Part shown: positions 1 to 13,928 of the stretch, one piece after another | Numbering within the stretch: the first letter of the stretch is position 1 | How the letters are laid out: each line of letters opens with the position of its first letter | Source of the DNA: Pyrenula massariospora | Lineage: Eukaryota > Ascomycota > Eurotiomycetes > Pyrenulales > Pyrenulaceae | DNA: 64,000 bases | Assembly (NCBI GenBank): GCA_021030905.1 | Contig: JAGFMI010000002.1 | Location: 310,001-374,000 of the forward strand | Direction of reading: 5' to 3' | Made by a program: the position numbers and the translations under genes | The notes under the pieces: model-generated | Seen by the model: the letters and a program-made list of their open reading frames with translations, nothing else | Databases searched by the model: none | Told to the model about the DNA's origin: nothing

Positions 1-550
1 TGGTTTGTGCTACCAGGATATAGACGTCCTGACGAGTGAGAACAGTGTAAAAATTCCGCAAGTCTGCCGGCTGAACTAAAGCATCCGCTTCTCTCCATTG
101 ATTATGCCCTATGGGGTGTTGAGATACTGGGTCGTGACTTTTCTTTGCACGTGCTGGATATTACCTGCTAATCTAGATAAGACTGGTGATAGGATTCAAT
201 CAGCCGCATCAAGCTTGTAATCTGTTCTTTCCTCCGGGAAACCTCTGAAGTTTCAAAAACCTCAGTACCTGGACGCTAGCTTTCATCTGACGCACCACTT
301 CATGCTTTTGCAGATCTGGCTGTTGCAACAACCTGTAAGCCGAAGGAGAAGAGACCTTGCTAAAAGAGGGGAAAGTATGGGAAGGCAGCCGCGAGACCGG
401 GAAGGAAAAAATCACTTCGGCCAAGGGCATTTTAGCTTGCAGGTCGGCATAATAAACCCATACATATGTTGGATACGATCCTTATGCAGACTATTCGGCA
501 TTGTGTTGATAGGGAAGGATTGTAGGTTTGATGGCATCTATATATATCAT
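1..550. other. Intergenic left edge
   Basis: No supportable gene. Only short overlapping open frames on both strands (up to 84 codons), without domain-like content or splice continuity. The stretch probably holds the 3' flank of the FAH-family gene that ends at 551. Confidence 0.5.
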
Positions 551-1554
551 CTATGATTCGCATTCTATGGTGTTGACCAATGTCCCTGTTACATACCACT
601 GTTAGAATAAGCCGTACACTGAACATTGCGTCCAAATTTGTGGTAGATTGATGCCACTTACCAATCCCTTCAATGAACACTCTCATATCATCTCCATGCT
701 TTAAAACCACCTTTGGATCCCTCATAGCCCCTATGCCCGGTGGTGTTCCTGTCATGATTACCGTTCCTCTCTCCAAAGTCGTCCCCTGAGACAAAAATGA
801 CACAGTCTTTTCAATGCCAAAGATCATCTCCTTAGTGTTCGAATCTTGAACTACACTGCCGTTATGGATAGCTTGAATCTTCAGCTTGTGTGGATCCCCT
901 AAAGCTGCCGGAGATACCAGTGTGGGCCCAATTGGTGCTGCAGAATCAAAGCCTTTGGAGAACGACCATTGACTGTTCTTGAACTGTTGATTCCGAGCGC
1001 TTACATCATTACCACATGTGAAACCGAGTACATAGCTCATAGCGTCTTTCTCGGGGATGTCCCGGCCGTCGCGAGAGATTATGAAGGTTAGCTCAGCTTC
1101 GTAGTCGGATGTGCCGTCTTGCACAAATTTAGGGATAACGATCTTTTGAGGGTGAGAGCCGCATAGAGAGGTTCGCGGCTTCACGAAGAGAACGGGTTCG
1201 TTGGGGATGGGCATGTTAGCTTCTTTGGCGTGGTCGCGATAGTTGAGGCCGAGACAGCGGATGAGTGGAACGTCGCGCACATCAATCGGGGGGAGAAGCT
1301 TAAAGTGAGGGCTCAATTAGCTTTGGTAAAGTACCACAGTATTTAGGGACGTGGGTATAGACCTGGCTAACGGTCATCTGCCTCTCAGTGACGATACCGT
1401 CAAAGACTGACCCATTGATCAAGCGAGCCTTCACATCCTGGTTCTTGACCGTTGCAAGGCCCAAGTCCGGTATGGCTTTGCTGTCGAGCTGACCGAGATG
1501 GACCTGGCCTGTTTCTTTCGCAATGAAACGAATTAGATGGGTCCAGCGAGACAT
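551..1554 (-). CDS. Fumarylacetoacetate hydrolase (FAH) family protein
   Basis: Predicted 287-aa soluble FAH-fold enzyme of the FAHD1/2 type. These enzymes are metal-dependent and cleave C-C bonds or decarboxylate acylpyruvates and oxaloacetate. Exons on the minus strand are 1554-1363, 1298-662 and 585-551. Intron 1 (1299-1362) uses a GTCTAT donor and an unusual TTTAAG acceptor with a CTAAT branch site. Intron 2 (586-661) is GTAAGT..AACAG. Seen: an N-terminal cap-like region (LINGSVFDGIV), the family core CLGLNYRDHAKEA, the metal-ligand segment DYEAELTFII, the MTGTPPGIG loop, and a C-terminus EGIGTLVNTIECES restored only by splicing intron 2. The substrate cannot be told from sequence. In fungi such genes occur in aromatic degradation and secondary metabolism, but no partner gene is visible here. 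Confidence 0.88.
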
Positions 1555-2256
1555 AATGAAATGAAATAGATGACAAAGAACCTAAGCTCGAAGCACAAAA
1601 TAAATCAAGAGCGCTAAAGTGGAAAGGCTGAGATCGCGATCTGGACAGGCTCCAGAAAATATTTGTGGCTACATATCCGCTGATCGATCAATTGGTTAGG
1701 AAACTCTTTTGTCTAGTGCGGAACATAGTCCGCGCGGGGTGTACGTAGTATTTCGGTAGATATTTTCCCGGATCTGGAAGTGGGAGGGACCATGGAACGT
1801 AGCCGACCATTGACGGATGCTTTTGAAGAGACGAATGGGCACTTTTTGGAGCGATTTGACTTCGATATTGCACAAATTCAAGCAAGAAGATTGTAGTCGG
1901 TTGCAAACATAATTGCGTGCATTGCGGATGGGCAACAATCATGACATGTAGATTGTAGAGAGTCTGCAATGGTTTTGTGAAATTGACTTTCTTCTTGAAG
2001 AGACTAGCAGTATCAATGGGGCTCTCGATGCTCGCCATACACAGCGTCGGAAGGCCATCGTGGTAAAGGGGTCTCTAGACTGCAAAACCGAAGTCAGAGA
2101 AGTAAACATGGTCTGTGCGCAACCTTGGCATTAGGATCCCCGGTCTGCGGCGGCCTCCTCGCTCGCGGCTCCGCTAACTTTTGAGGGACGAGGCTCTCCC
2201 ACAGACTCTCTATGCTTCACGTCACTCCTTTATTTGTATGTTCCTGATGACCGACA
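1555..2256. other. Intergenic; unresolved minus-strand open frames
   Basis: This interval separates the divergent FAH gene (-) and PRELI gene (+) and should hold both promoters. On the minus strand, several frames stay open over 1688-2058. One begins with an ATG at 2058 and encodes a basic, presequence-like peptide (start MAFRRCVWRASRAPL) that stops at 1939. Another runs 116 codons from an ATG at 2038 to 1688. I could not join these into a convincing gene. Confidence 0.35.
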
Positions 2257-3066
2257 ATGAAAGTCTATGAGACTTCTTGCGATTATGACTATTCCTTTCC
2301 TGCAGTCTCGCTGGCATACTTTCTCCGCTACCCGAATCCGTATTCTCGCCACGTTCTGAGTACAGACGTCATCGACCGACATATTGATCCCTCCACGAAA
2401 CGACTCCATACAACGAGATTGCACCTTAAACGGTCGAAAGTACCTGCCGCGCTGTTAAGGCTGCTCCCGTCAGGCTTGGCGGGTCCTGGTGGCGCTAGCC
2501 AAAGTTTCATCATCGAAAAGAGCGTCCTTGACGTCCGAGAAGGATGGATGGAAACAGAGTCGAGAAACATGGAGTGGACTGGCGTATTGACTGTTGTTGA
2601 GAGACAACTCTTCAAGAGGCAGTCAGGAGAACCCAAAACGTGGATGGAGAAGCTCGCCGCCAGCACAGAAAATCCTGCGGAATCCGACGATGAGTTCACG
2701 ACATGCAAAACGGTTGTGCGACTCGATTCGAAGCTCGGACAAGGTGGTCTGCTGAGGAAGAAGGCTGAGAATGAACCCGCGAAACCGGGCTTCTTTGCGA
2801 GCTGGTCAGCCAGTGGAATGCAGCGCACTGTCGAGCTGATTGGCGTTAAGAGGACAAGAGAAGCCATAGGCAAAAGTAAAGAGGGCATGAACGTGGTCCT
2901 GGAGAGATTACGATCTGGAGGTATCAGTGGAGTGTTGGAGGGGATGCGGAAGGATCGAGAGGCAGGGCTAGGTCCTGAGATGCCATGGAGGAGAGCATGG
3001 CTACATGGCATCCAAGGGGACGGTTCGCACACATCTTCCTCCCAGGACTCTAATGAAAGATCTTGA
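2257..3066 (+). CDS. PRELI/MSF1 domain protein (Ups-like)
   Basis: Single-exon 269-aa protein with an N-terminal PRELI/MSF1 domain (about residues 1-180). The family (yeast Ups1-3, human PRELID/SLMO) shuttles phosphatidic acid or phosphatidylserine across the mitochondrial intermembrane space with Mdm35. Seen: family-type start MKVYETSCDYDYSF, the segment LAYFLRYPNPYS, IDPSTKRLHTTRLHLKRSKVP, and WMETESRNMEWTG. The C-terminal ~90 residues form a charged, fungus-type helical tail (RSGGISGVLEGMRKDRE). It is longer than yeast Ups1 (about 175 aa), as is common in Pezizomycotina paralogs. No intron is needed. The ATG at 2257 fits the domain's first beta strand. Confidence 0.87.
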   Translation: MKVYETSCDYDYSFPAVSLAYFLRYPNPYSRHVLSTDVIDRHIDPSTKRLHTTRLHLKRSKVPAALLRLLPSGLAGPGGASQSFIIEKSVLDVREGWMETESRNMEWTGVLTVVERQLFKRQSGEPKTWMEKLAASTENPAESDDEFTTCKTVVRLDSKLGQGGLLRKKAENEPAKPGFFASWSASGMQRTVELIGVKRTREAIGKSKEGMNVVLERLRSGGISGVLEGMRKDREAGLGPEMPWRRAWLHGIQGDGSHTSSSQDSNERS

Positions 3067-3632
3067 TAGGCTTTGCGTTGTCAAACGCGAAGCCGTTTTG
3101 TTTGCACAAGAGCGTTCGAGCGTGGCGTTGGGTCTCTGACATTTGTACTACATTACTGCTCGGGGTTTGACAAAGGTAACACCAATTAGGCCGCGGCCGA
3201 AGAGAAGGCGGATTTGAGAGCAGATGCGAAAAAGAACTTGAAATGGTATGTGTGTTTTAAATGAGCATATTATTGTGTATAAAATAACCAATGAAAATCT
3301 CCTTTCTCCTTCAACCGCCGTTCTCTTTGATCCCCAGAAGTTTTGGTTACGCAGAACGATTGTCACCCTCCCCTTTGATACATGGAAGCTTGCAAAAACA
3401 GCTTCTATTGCATTGCTTTATGCAGTCATAGGAGTGAGAAGGTCGATTTTGCGTATCTGCGATTCAGTGTCCACAAGTACTTCTCAAATCTATTCAGATC
3501 CTTCGTCATTTTAGGGCAATCGCCGGCAGCTCCAGTACTTCGCTTCGAGCAGCAAAATTTCACCCAAGCTTCACATCGTCTGGCTTGACATATGAGGCTT
3601 GGCATTCCTAGGTCCTTTTTGAAATTCCGCCC
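3067..3632. other. Intergenic
   Basis: 3' flank of the PRELI gene and promoter of the DUF3455 gene. Short overlapping open frames on both strands (68-88 codons) show no recognisable domain. Confidence 0.5.
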
Positions 3633-3692
3633 ATGTATATTTACACTATCACGAACAAACTTTTCAACTCCCAATTGAGCGCGTCTAAAAGC

Positions 3693-4479
3693 ATGGCGCC
3701 ATTAATGGGCTTACTGGCAGCCATAACAATCTTCCTGTTCTCGTTCACAATAAGACCAGCCTCCGCGCTGCGTGCTTTCGACACAAGAAGCAACATGACG
3801 GCGCTACCTATCAGTAGTTCGAGCTTCAAAGTGCCTCTTTCGAACGGTTCGTCTTCGCCTAATCTCCAATGCCAGCATCCAGACCAATTAATGCATACAT
3901 TTAGGTCTCGGCCAATCCCTCCCCGCTGTCCCAGCAACGCACACTCTCGCCCTCCTTGCTCTCGCCCGCGGCACCATGACCTACAGCTGTGCAGGCCCAA
4001 CCACCGGCAACGAATCCATGCCCGCAGGTGGTGACAACCATCCGGGCTACACTCAATCTCGTGCCGTTCCTTCCTCTGACGTGGCTATCTTTGTCGGTGT
4101 CGACCTGATGTGGCCGCTGGTCCATGACGAGGACACGCTGCATACGCTACCTACAAAAATGCTCAAGTTCGACGACTCGGAGCTGAATACGACGTATCTC
4201 GAGATTGGGACGTGGAACGGGACGTCGGATAAGGGAGGGTATTTTCGGCTGTACGAGGAGTACAGGGATTTGGAGCGGGGAATTATGGTGAAGAGTCGCA
4301 TTGACGGTGGGTGGGGTGCCAAGGAGTGGTGGCAAGGCGTGAGTGATACTGGTAAGTGGCTTGTCTACGCTGTCAAGACAGCTGGCGGGCAAGCACCAGG
4401 TTGCGGGACGAGTCACCGGGATATCGCTCTCCCGTACGCAGCAGAGTTCTGGTTTTATCAGGACAAAACGGGACGCTGA
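3693..4479 (+). CDS. Secreted DUF3455 family protein
   Basis: Predicted secreted protein of about 242 aa; the molecular function of DUF3455 is unknown. An earlier in-frame ATG at 3633 exists. The ATG at 3693 places a clean signal peptide first (MAPLMGLLAAITIFLFSF.. to ASA). One intron is inferred at 3847-3904 (weak GTTCGT donor, CATTTAG acceptor), joining NG to LGQSLPAVPATHTL. After it come the family-like ALARGTMTYSC segment, the GGYFRLYEEY region and the terminal ALPYAAEFWFYQDK that resembles the family's closing ATYWFY strand. Four cysteines in the mature part could form disulfides. The intron borders are the least secure element. Confidence 0.72.
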
Positions 4480-5610
4480 ATGGGAGATGGCAGAGACTTC
4501 TGTGTGAGAGGTTGGCGCCTTGCGGCCACCATCGAATTTTGTATGGTGCTATCAGCATCATGAAAAGATGCGTCTAAGTCAAAATCTGTAACAGACAGAT
4601 TCAAATTGTGACATTTCTATCTTCGCCGCTTCTTGCTTGCTGGGTACCGAGTGAAATGTTGCAAGTGTGACTTTGGTAAGCACTATAGGAGGAGAAATGT
4701 CAGGAACAGGTAATCAAAAGGACAGGATATCCAGCTTAGGATTTCCTTATTGCCACACCATAAGTAGGAAGTTTCAATTTCAGATCTTCTATCAACGTGA
4801 AGAGGTACTATGCAATTAGAAAATAGTATATGCCGTTGATAAGACTGCCTGACAAGTGTCTGCTCCTACATTCCTACCTCGCGTGCGGTTGGCAACCCGG
4901 GGGTCTGGAACTTAGAAAAGAAATATCACATGGCGAAGATGAGGTTTACGTACATAATTTCATGTCTGCAGATACAAGGTTTCAAAGTGGTAAGGCCGCT
5001 TGGACACACTTGATGTGAACGACACAAATGGAACTGTGCAAAAATGGAGCCTCCGTTCATCATCTTTTGCGTCGTTTTCAATTTTCCCGGTGAGGCAGTT
5101 GGGAAGATGGCATTGAAAGACGGCTACAAACCTGGAATCTGCCCAACAATACGCAAGCATCTATGGACTGCGTTCAAAATCTAGAATGGAGTAGGGTGTA
5201 AAGTGCGAGATTTTGCTGGATGGTGATTTGAAAAGAAGCAATTGAAAATTTCGAGTATCCTTGATAGAGCTTACGAATAGGGTATAAAGAGCCTTCTGGC
5301 CTGTCAAGATACAGTAGACTCGACTGACAAATGGGATGTCCGATGTACTTGCTCCTAACGGACTCCTCGTCTCGTTCTTCGACAATTTCTCGTATGGTGA
5401 TTGCTATCCGATTCTAGAAAGACAGTATGATATTATGATAGGACGATTCGTACGTTTGAAGCCGAGATCGCACGGAACAGCCCATTGAGTCAAGATTTGG
5501 AGATGCCCGCAACCACTTGCCGTAACGATGTCTCCCACAAAATGGCCAGAAAATTGACTGTGGAGCCATAAGGCTAGAAAACACCACCATCAAGTCATTC
5601 TTGGCTCAAG
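4480..5610. other. Intergenic
   Basis: 1.1 kb between the DUF3455 gene and the Trp-tRNA synthetase gene. On the minus strand between about 5187 and 5600, two or three frames are open, with plausible splice-like signals (for example a TTTCTAG at about 5386-5430). No start-to-stop model emerged that did not run into the synthetase start. I treat it as promoter plus unexplained open frames. Confidence 0.4.
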
Positions 5611-5614
5611 ATGC

Positions 5615-7043
5615 ATGAACCTTGATCCCGTGAACCCCCCAAGACTACAGAATAAACCTGCTGCTAACATGGCAGCCGATGAGCCAGGGCAGCCACCAGC
5701 CCTAACGTCACTATCGTTGGCCGAGCAAGCTCCCTCTCGAGCTCAAGAGCAGCTTGTCACTCCCTTTGATGTCTCAGGCGGCGTCGACGCAGAAGGTAAA
5801 CCTCTGCCAGTAGACTATGAAAAGCTCGTGCGGGATTTCGGAGCGACACCAATATCTCCAGAGCTCCTCCAAAAATTCGAAAGAGTCACGGGAAAGAAGC
5901 CACACAGATTCCTAAGGAGAGGGATCATACTGAGCCATCGAGACCTTGATAGTATACTGGATCGATATGAGAAGGGACAACCGTTCTACCTTTATACAGG
6001 GCGCGGCCCAAGCAGCGATAGCATGCACATCGGCCACACTATCCCGTTTGACTTCACTAAGTCTGCTGTTCTCCCATCCTTTCTATGCCTTAGACCCCTA
6101 CTAATACATTTCCAGATGGCTTCAAGACGTCTTCGACTGTCCCCTCGTAATAATGCTCACTGACGACGAAAAATTTCTTCATACCAAAAACATGTCTCTC
6201 GAAGACTCCAAGCGCTATACTTCCGCCAACGCTGCCGACATAATCGCAATTGGCTTCGATCCCGCTAAAACGTTCATATTCAATGACTTCGACTTCGTCT
6301 CAGGCAAATTCTACGAAAACATTTGCCGCATGGCCAAATACATCACCATCAACTCAGTCCAAGGCACCTTCGGCTTCAACCTTAGCAATAACATCGGCGA
6401 ATTCCACTTCCCCGCCATCCAGTCTGCGACAGCATTCGCAACCTCATTCCCCCATATCTTCGGCGAAGACGAAGCCCGCGTTCGCTCCATAGCCTGCCTC
6501 ATCCCCTGCGCAATAGACCAAGACCCCTACTTCCGACAATGCCGCCAACACGCCGAGAGACTCAAGTTCCGCAAGCCCTCCCTCATCCACTCAGGGTTCC
6601 TCCCCGCCCTGCAAGGACCCGGAAGCAAAATGTCCGCCAGCGTGGATATATCCAGCATCTTCATGTCCGATACGGCTGCGCGTGTGAAGAATAAGATCAA
6701 CAAATATGCCTTCTCGGGTGGCCAAGAATCTCTGGAGAAACATCGTGAGCTGGGCGGACGAACTGAGCAGGACGTTCCGTTTCAGTATCTGAAGTTCTTT
6801 ATGGAGGATGATGACCGGCTAGAGGAGGTGCGACAAGCTTACGAGAAGGGTGAGATGACGACGGGCGAGCTGAAGAAGATCTGCATCGAGCACCTGCAGA
6901 CGTATGTTGCAGCGTTCCAAGAAAGGAGAAAGGCGGTGACAGACGAAGTGAGGAAGGAGTTTATGAGGAAGAGAGAGTTGACATGGGAGGGAAACCCGAA
7001 CCCGAAAGTCGAGGCGAAGGAGAAGACGGGCGGGAAGGGATGA
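5615..7043 (+). CDS. WRS1: Tryptophanyl-tRNA synthetase, cytoplasmic
   Basis: Class I aminoacyl-tRNA synthetase that charges tRNA-Trp in the cytosol. Exons 5615-6060 and 6116-7043; the intron 6061-6115 has GTCTGC, CTACTAATA and TTCCAG. The spliced product is 457 aa from 5615 or 439 aa from the ATG at 5669. Seen: the HIGH signature as SMHIGHTIPF, the splice-restored FTKWLQDVF segment followed by CPLVIMLTDDEKFLHT, the KMSKS equivalent GSKMSAS at about residue 300, and a basic C-terminal tail. An overlapping ATG at 5611 opens a 4-codon frame (MHEP) across the first start, which favours 5669 or leaky scanning. No mitochondrial presequence is evident, so this is the cytosolic enzyme. Confidence 0.95.
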
Positions 7044-7602
7044 GGTAATGGGGATCCGAAATGAAGGGAATGGTGCAAATGATATGATGAGCCATGATGG
7101 TCTGGATTACGACAATCTTTGGCAGCCAAGTTGTCAAAAGCTCACCATTCCAGCGTAGACTTATGTTTGAGCGAGCTAACTACCCATCGCCGCTATAAAG
7201 CACCGGGACGCATGAAAGAGATCGTACATTATCTACCTAATCTCGTATCAAAGAAAGGCCGGGTGCGTGGATCCTGTGCTCTCCATCACTCGTAGCCGTC
7301 TAATCTGTCTCTAGACAGACAGCTTTTGCCGAAAGCATACCACTCCCTCCGCAAAATATCTCTGTCCTGCTATTCCCTTTTTCCGAGACCGTTGCTATGC
7401 ATAAGGACTTCATCTGAAAAGCTTCCAAAAAGGGGGAAAAGGACAAGTGTAATGTTTGATAATGGGAAAGAACAAAAGGTAGAAATTGAAAAGTAAAGTC
7501 ATGAAACGCACTGTCAATGCAGTAACCTTTCAAAATTACGCCAAGCATCTCTCTTGCGGTCCTTCGCGAGAAAGGTGCTCAAGCCCGCACTCAAATTAAC
7601 CA
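7044..7602. other. Convergent intergenic region
   Basis: 3' flanks of the converging WRS and SNF1 genes. No gene or structured element was recognised. Confidence 0.55.
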
Positions 7603-10721
<3,119 letters not shown>

Positions 10722-13540
10722 GATTAAGGTAAGGGACGGTGGGTATTGGTAGGGCAACAAGCTCTAGCCGAAGACGACGTTGAATATGGGCATGAGAGCG
10801 GCAGCACATATGCGGCAGGATTGATGACAAGCTTTGACGAGCAGTGTCCGTAGGCCTTTAAGACAATTGAGGTGGAACGCTTGGCGAATTCAAATGGGCT
10901 CTGTTTTCAGGTGGGGGGGTGATGCAATAGCCCGACCACCACCACAAGACGACAGGAAAAGCAAGACAGGTCCTGTAAAGATGAGCAGGGTCAAGGCGAA
11001 AGACCAAAAGTGAATAAAGGGCACGGGCGTGAATCACAGTAGCACCAAGATGGGCAGCAAAAGGTGGTGCGTGATAGCAAAGAGTCTGTGGAGCAACACA
11101 GGCAAACGAGAGAAGCTTCGTCAGAGCTTCTGTGCAGACCCAAGCCCGAAGTTTTGCCAGTGCCACTACACTTTTTTGCATTCCTCGCTAACCTCACCTT
11201 TGTCTGAATTAATTGCTGGGTACAACTTAGCTGGCCTTAAAGAACGACCTTGCTTCTCTACATCTGGATTGAAAAGATCTATCTGCCCGTCCGCGCCTTT
11301 CTGCATTGAACATTAGGTTGTCGAGATCCCATCCTTCCTCCCACCGAGCCTTCAATGGCTTCTCTTCTCTTCTCTTCCACCGGCATCACGCTCCGTAATT
11401 TCCGCCTCCGAGGCCTTGACGTGGGTACTCACTGTGACTTCACGCCTGCTCCAAATGCCGATGCTCACGGTGTGTACGTGGTTTTCGGTCTCTAGGAAAT
11501 GATTCAGGCACCAATATTGAGGGCAAAGCTCAGAATCCTTCTATGACGAGGTGTCTCTTCATTGATTTCCAACAGTGGTTTATGTGCGCGAATGTGGTCT
11601 CGTATATGGCATGCGGATACTTTCCGCCAGTTAAATTCTTCGAGAACATTTTTCAAGCTTTCTGTGCACGAACCCGACAGTGTAGCTGAAAGGTCGAAAT
11701 CATACCTTAAGTCATTTTAGTAAGTCTCACAAGTCAGAGAAAGTTTCGCGACAGATCTTGGATACCTAAAAACGTTAGTCAACTTTCGGATCCTAGAATG
11801 AGTACAGGGATTGCAGCCAACGTTATACCTAGATAGAGGAACGACTCTTCGCAGGTTGGGGGCTTGGTGCATTCCAACTTGAACACTGATCAATAGGCCG
11901 ACATTGTAAAACGCGTGACGTGAATAACCAGCCTCGCTTTCTGCAATACTGTGGAAACATCATAAAATTTGCACTGAAAGCCAAAAACAGCATTGCAACA
12001 AACTCGGATTGGGCGATCTTTCCGTTCGTTGATACGGCGTCTTCCGTTGGTGCCTAGAGTACCTTCGAGTACTAGAGCTAATAACATTCTTACTGACACC
12101 AATGAACCGGATATTTGCGCTTTTCAACGCGCTGTTACAAGCATGGGCAGGTATTTGGTTCTACGGACTTATGGATACTGGAGTTTCTCGATGCATCTTT
12201 CTCCTTGCTTCTTCTTCTTGTATGCTCATTCCCTAAATTTCGATATTTGCTAGTCATAAATGCAATGTTTGCGTACTCACTATCCTCCTCGATGTTACAG
12301 GTTATCGCTCGAGCTGTGCAAATTTCCTGTTCTGAAATCAATTGTCATGCATGTCTGTGTTTCTATCAGCCAAATCCTGGTGTGTGCAAAATATCGAGCT
12401 TTGGTATATTAGACGCCAGCTGACATGGTCTGAAGAAATAACGTGGCTTCAACCTATGGCGTTAAGATGGGTTATTCGCTTTTGCCCTTGCATTCTCGCT
12501 CTATGGCCGACTACTTCACGGAACCATGAACCGCCTGCCTCTTGCCTGATCCTACTCCATCCCTCCACCTATAGGTCAGCTATACACCTAATCGCTCTCC
12601 CTGCAGCCGTCAGGTTCGCACCCCGGTCCTTGCGGCCCTCTGTGCCTTTACCAGCGACCAACGTCGAACGAGGTTTCTGTAGCGCCTAGCCGCGCATTCG
12701 AAAACGCTCTAAAATCTTAATTTGGAAGAGTAGCGACCAAGATTCGCTAGAAGAACTTGCCTTTAAGCATCGAAATTTTGATCTAGGATATTACTCCGCG
12801 CCCAGAGCCATTGAGTTTAGCCTGGAAGTGCGCTGGAACTCAGACTTGGAGTTTACAGTTGATCTCGACAGATCATTCGGAGCATCTATATCTCGCGTAG
12901 ATCCTAGGTGTCCACAAAGCATTCTGCATGCAAACTATGGGTCTGCATGCTGGCTATACGGAGCTCAGAGGCTCAGAAGAGGTACACCGCTGAGTCTAGA
13001 GTCGATCAGCCCGCTCAGCCGGAGCGACTAATCCAACAAGAGAGGGCAGTATTTGGGAGAAAAGAGTTGCCGTATCGAATCAAGCAACTCATTGTTTGGC
13101 TGCTGAATCGACCGAGCATATTTCTGTTTACCCTGTCAGTCTCTACCAATGCCATCTTACCGGAGGGTTCATCCGGAAGGCGGCGGTGGCCATGTGATGT
13201 CCAGGGCATAGATTGACCCAGCTTGGAATAGATCAGGAACAAGTTCAGGACGTGAAGATGCCTCGGCAGCATGAAAAAGATAGCAGTAGCCAGGGTCAGG
13301 GGTAAACTATGCTGAAAATGTATTTTCCGGATGGTAGATGTTCTGATGTCCACTGAGAATCAGCAATGTCAAGGCACTTCAGCGTTAATTCATCCTGATA
13401 TGAACCGGTATCAGCTGCTAAAAGCAAGGGATCTTCATTAAGACCACACTGGTGTCAGTGGAAGGATGTTTGACCGTGCAGGGCGCGCGAACGATTTTTC
13501 CGCCGGCTACAGACTCGACGCGACTGATGCGTTCTTGAAA

Positions 13541-13581
13541 CTCCGGCCGCCGAAATAAGGTTACTCCACGATTTGGCGGGG
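13541..13581. promoter_or_regulatory. Cluster of three CreA/Cre1-type SYGGRG sites
   Basis: Three matches to the carbon-catabolite repressor consensus SYGGRG lie within 41 bp: CTCCGG at 13541 (bottom-strand CCGGAG), CTCCAC at 13564 (bottom-strand GTGGAG) and GCGGGG at 13576. A further CCGGAG lies at 13160. They sit about 350-390 bp upstream of the cellobiohydrolase ATG. Paired, closely spaced sites are the form known to bind CreA in vivo. The hexamer is short, so function is inferred from clustering and position. Confidence 0.45.
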
Positions 13582-13852
13582 GGTGGGAGCCTTGGCAATC
13601 CGGGGGTTCTCAGGGCCATGCCTAAACCTCCAACTTTCATCTATTTCTCATTTCGGAACGCGGCGACTCCTGCAGGGCATCTGCCCAGGGTCTTCCAGAT
13701 TCCCGCACAAGATTGATGAAGAGATCTAGAGGCTATTACGATGGGCTTTAATCTGGCCCAACTGGCCGTGAAGCCGGTCATGCCATGAGGAATATGACCG
13801 AGGAGGGAGCTCCTCCGTGCTACAACATTCCTTGGAAGGCGTCAGGCAAAGA

Positions 13853-13859
13853 TATAAAA
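13853..13859 (+). promoter_or_regulatory. TATA box of the GH7 cellobiohydrolase gene
   Basis: TATAAAA lies 70 bp upstream of the start codon, the usual position for strongly expressed fungal cellulase genes. It is followed by a pyrimidine-rich leader ending in TTCAAAATG. Confidence 0.7.
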
Positions 13860-13928
13860 GGTGAGTTCCGCTTCACCATTATCTTCGATACCTCTTCAGC
13901 ATTCTCTTAGTTCAATTCCTCGTTCAAA

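Larger units (their letters stand above)
10722..13928. other. 3.2 kb gene-poor divergent region between SNF1 and the GH7 gene
   Basis: Both flanking genes point outward, so the region holds two promoters. No gene with recognisable content was found. One short ORF at 11355-11495 (+, 46 codons, start MASLLFSSTGITLRN) has a clean ATG after a CT-rich leader but no family resemblance. The right 400 bp hold the GH7 core promoter with a TATA box and CreA-type sites, listed separately. The rest could be long 5' leader, regulatory DNA or non-coding RNA. Confidence 0.5.

Noticed and set aside
2328-3032. 234-codon open frame antisense to the PRELI/MSF1 gene
   Set aside because: It lies entirely within the PRELI gene on the opposite strand and has no domain content. 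It is explained by codon bias of the real gene.
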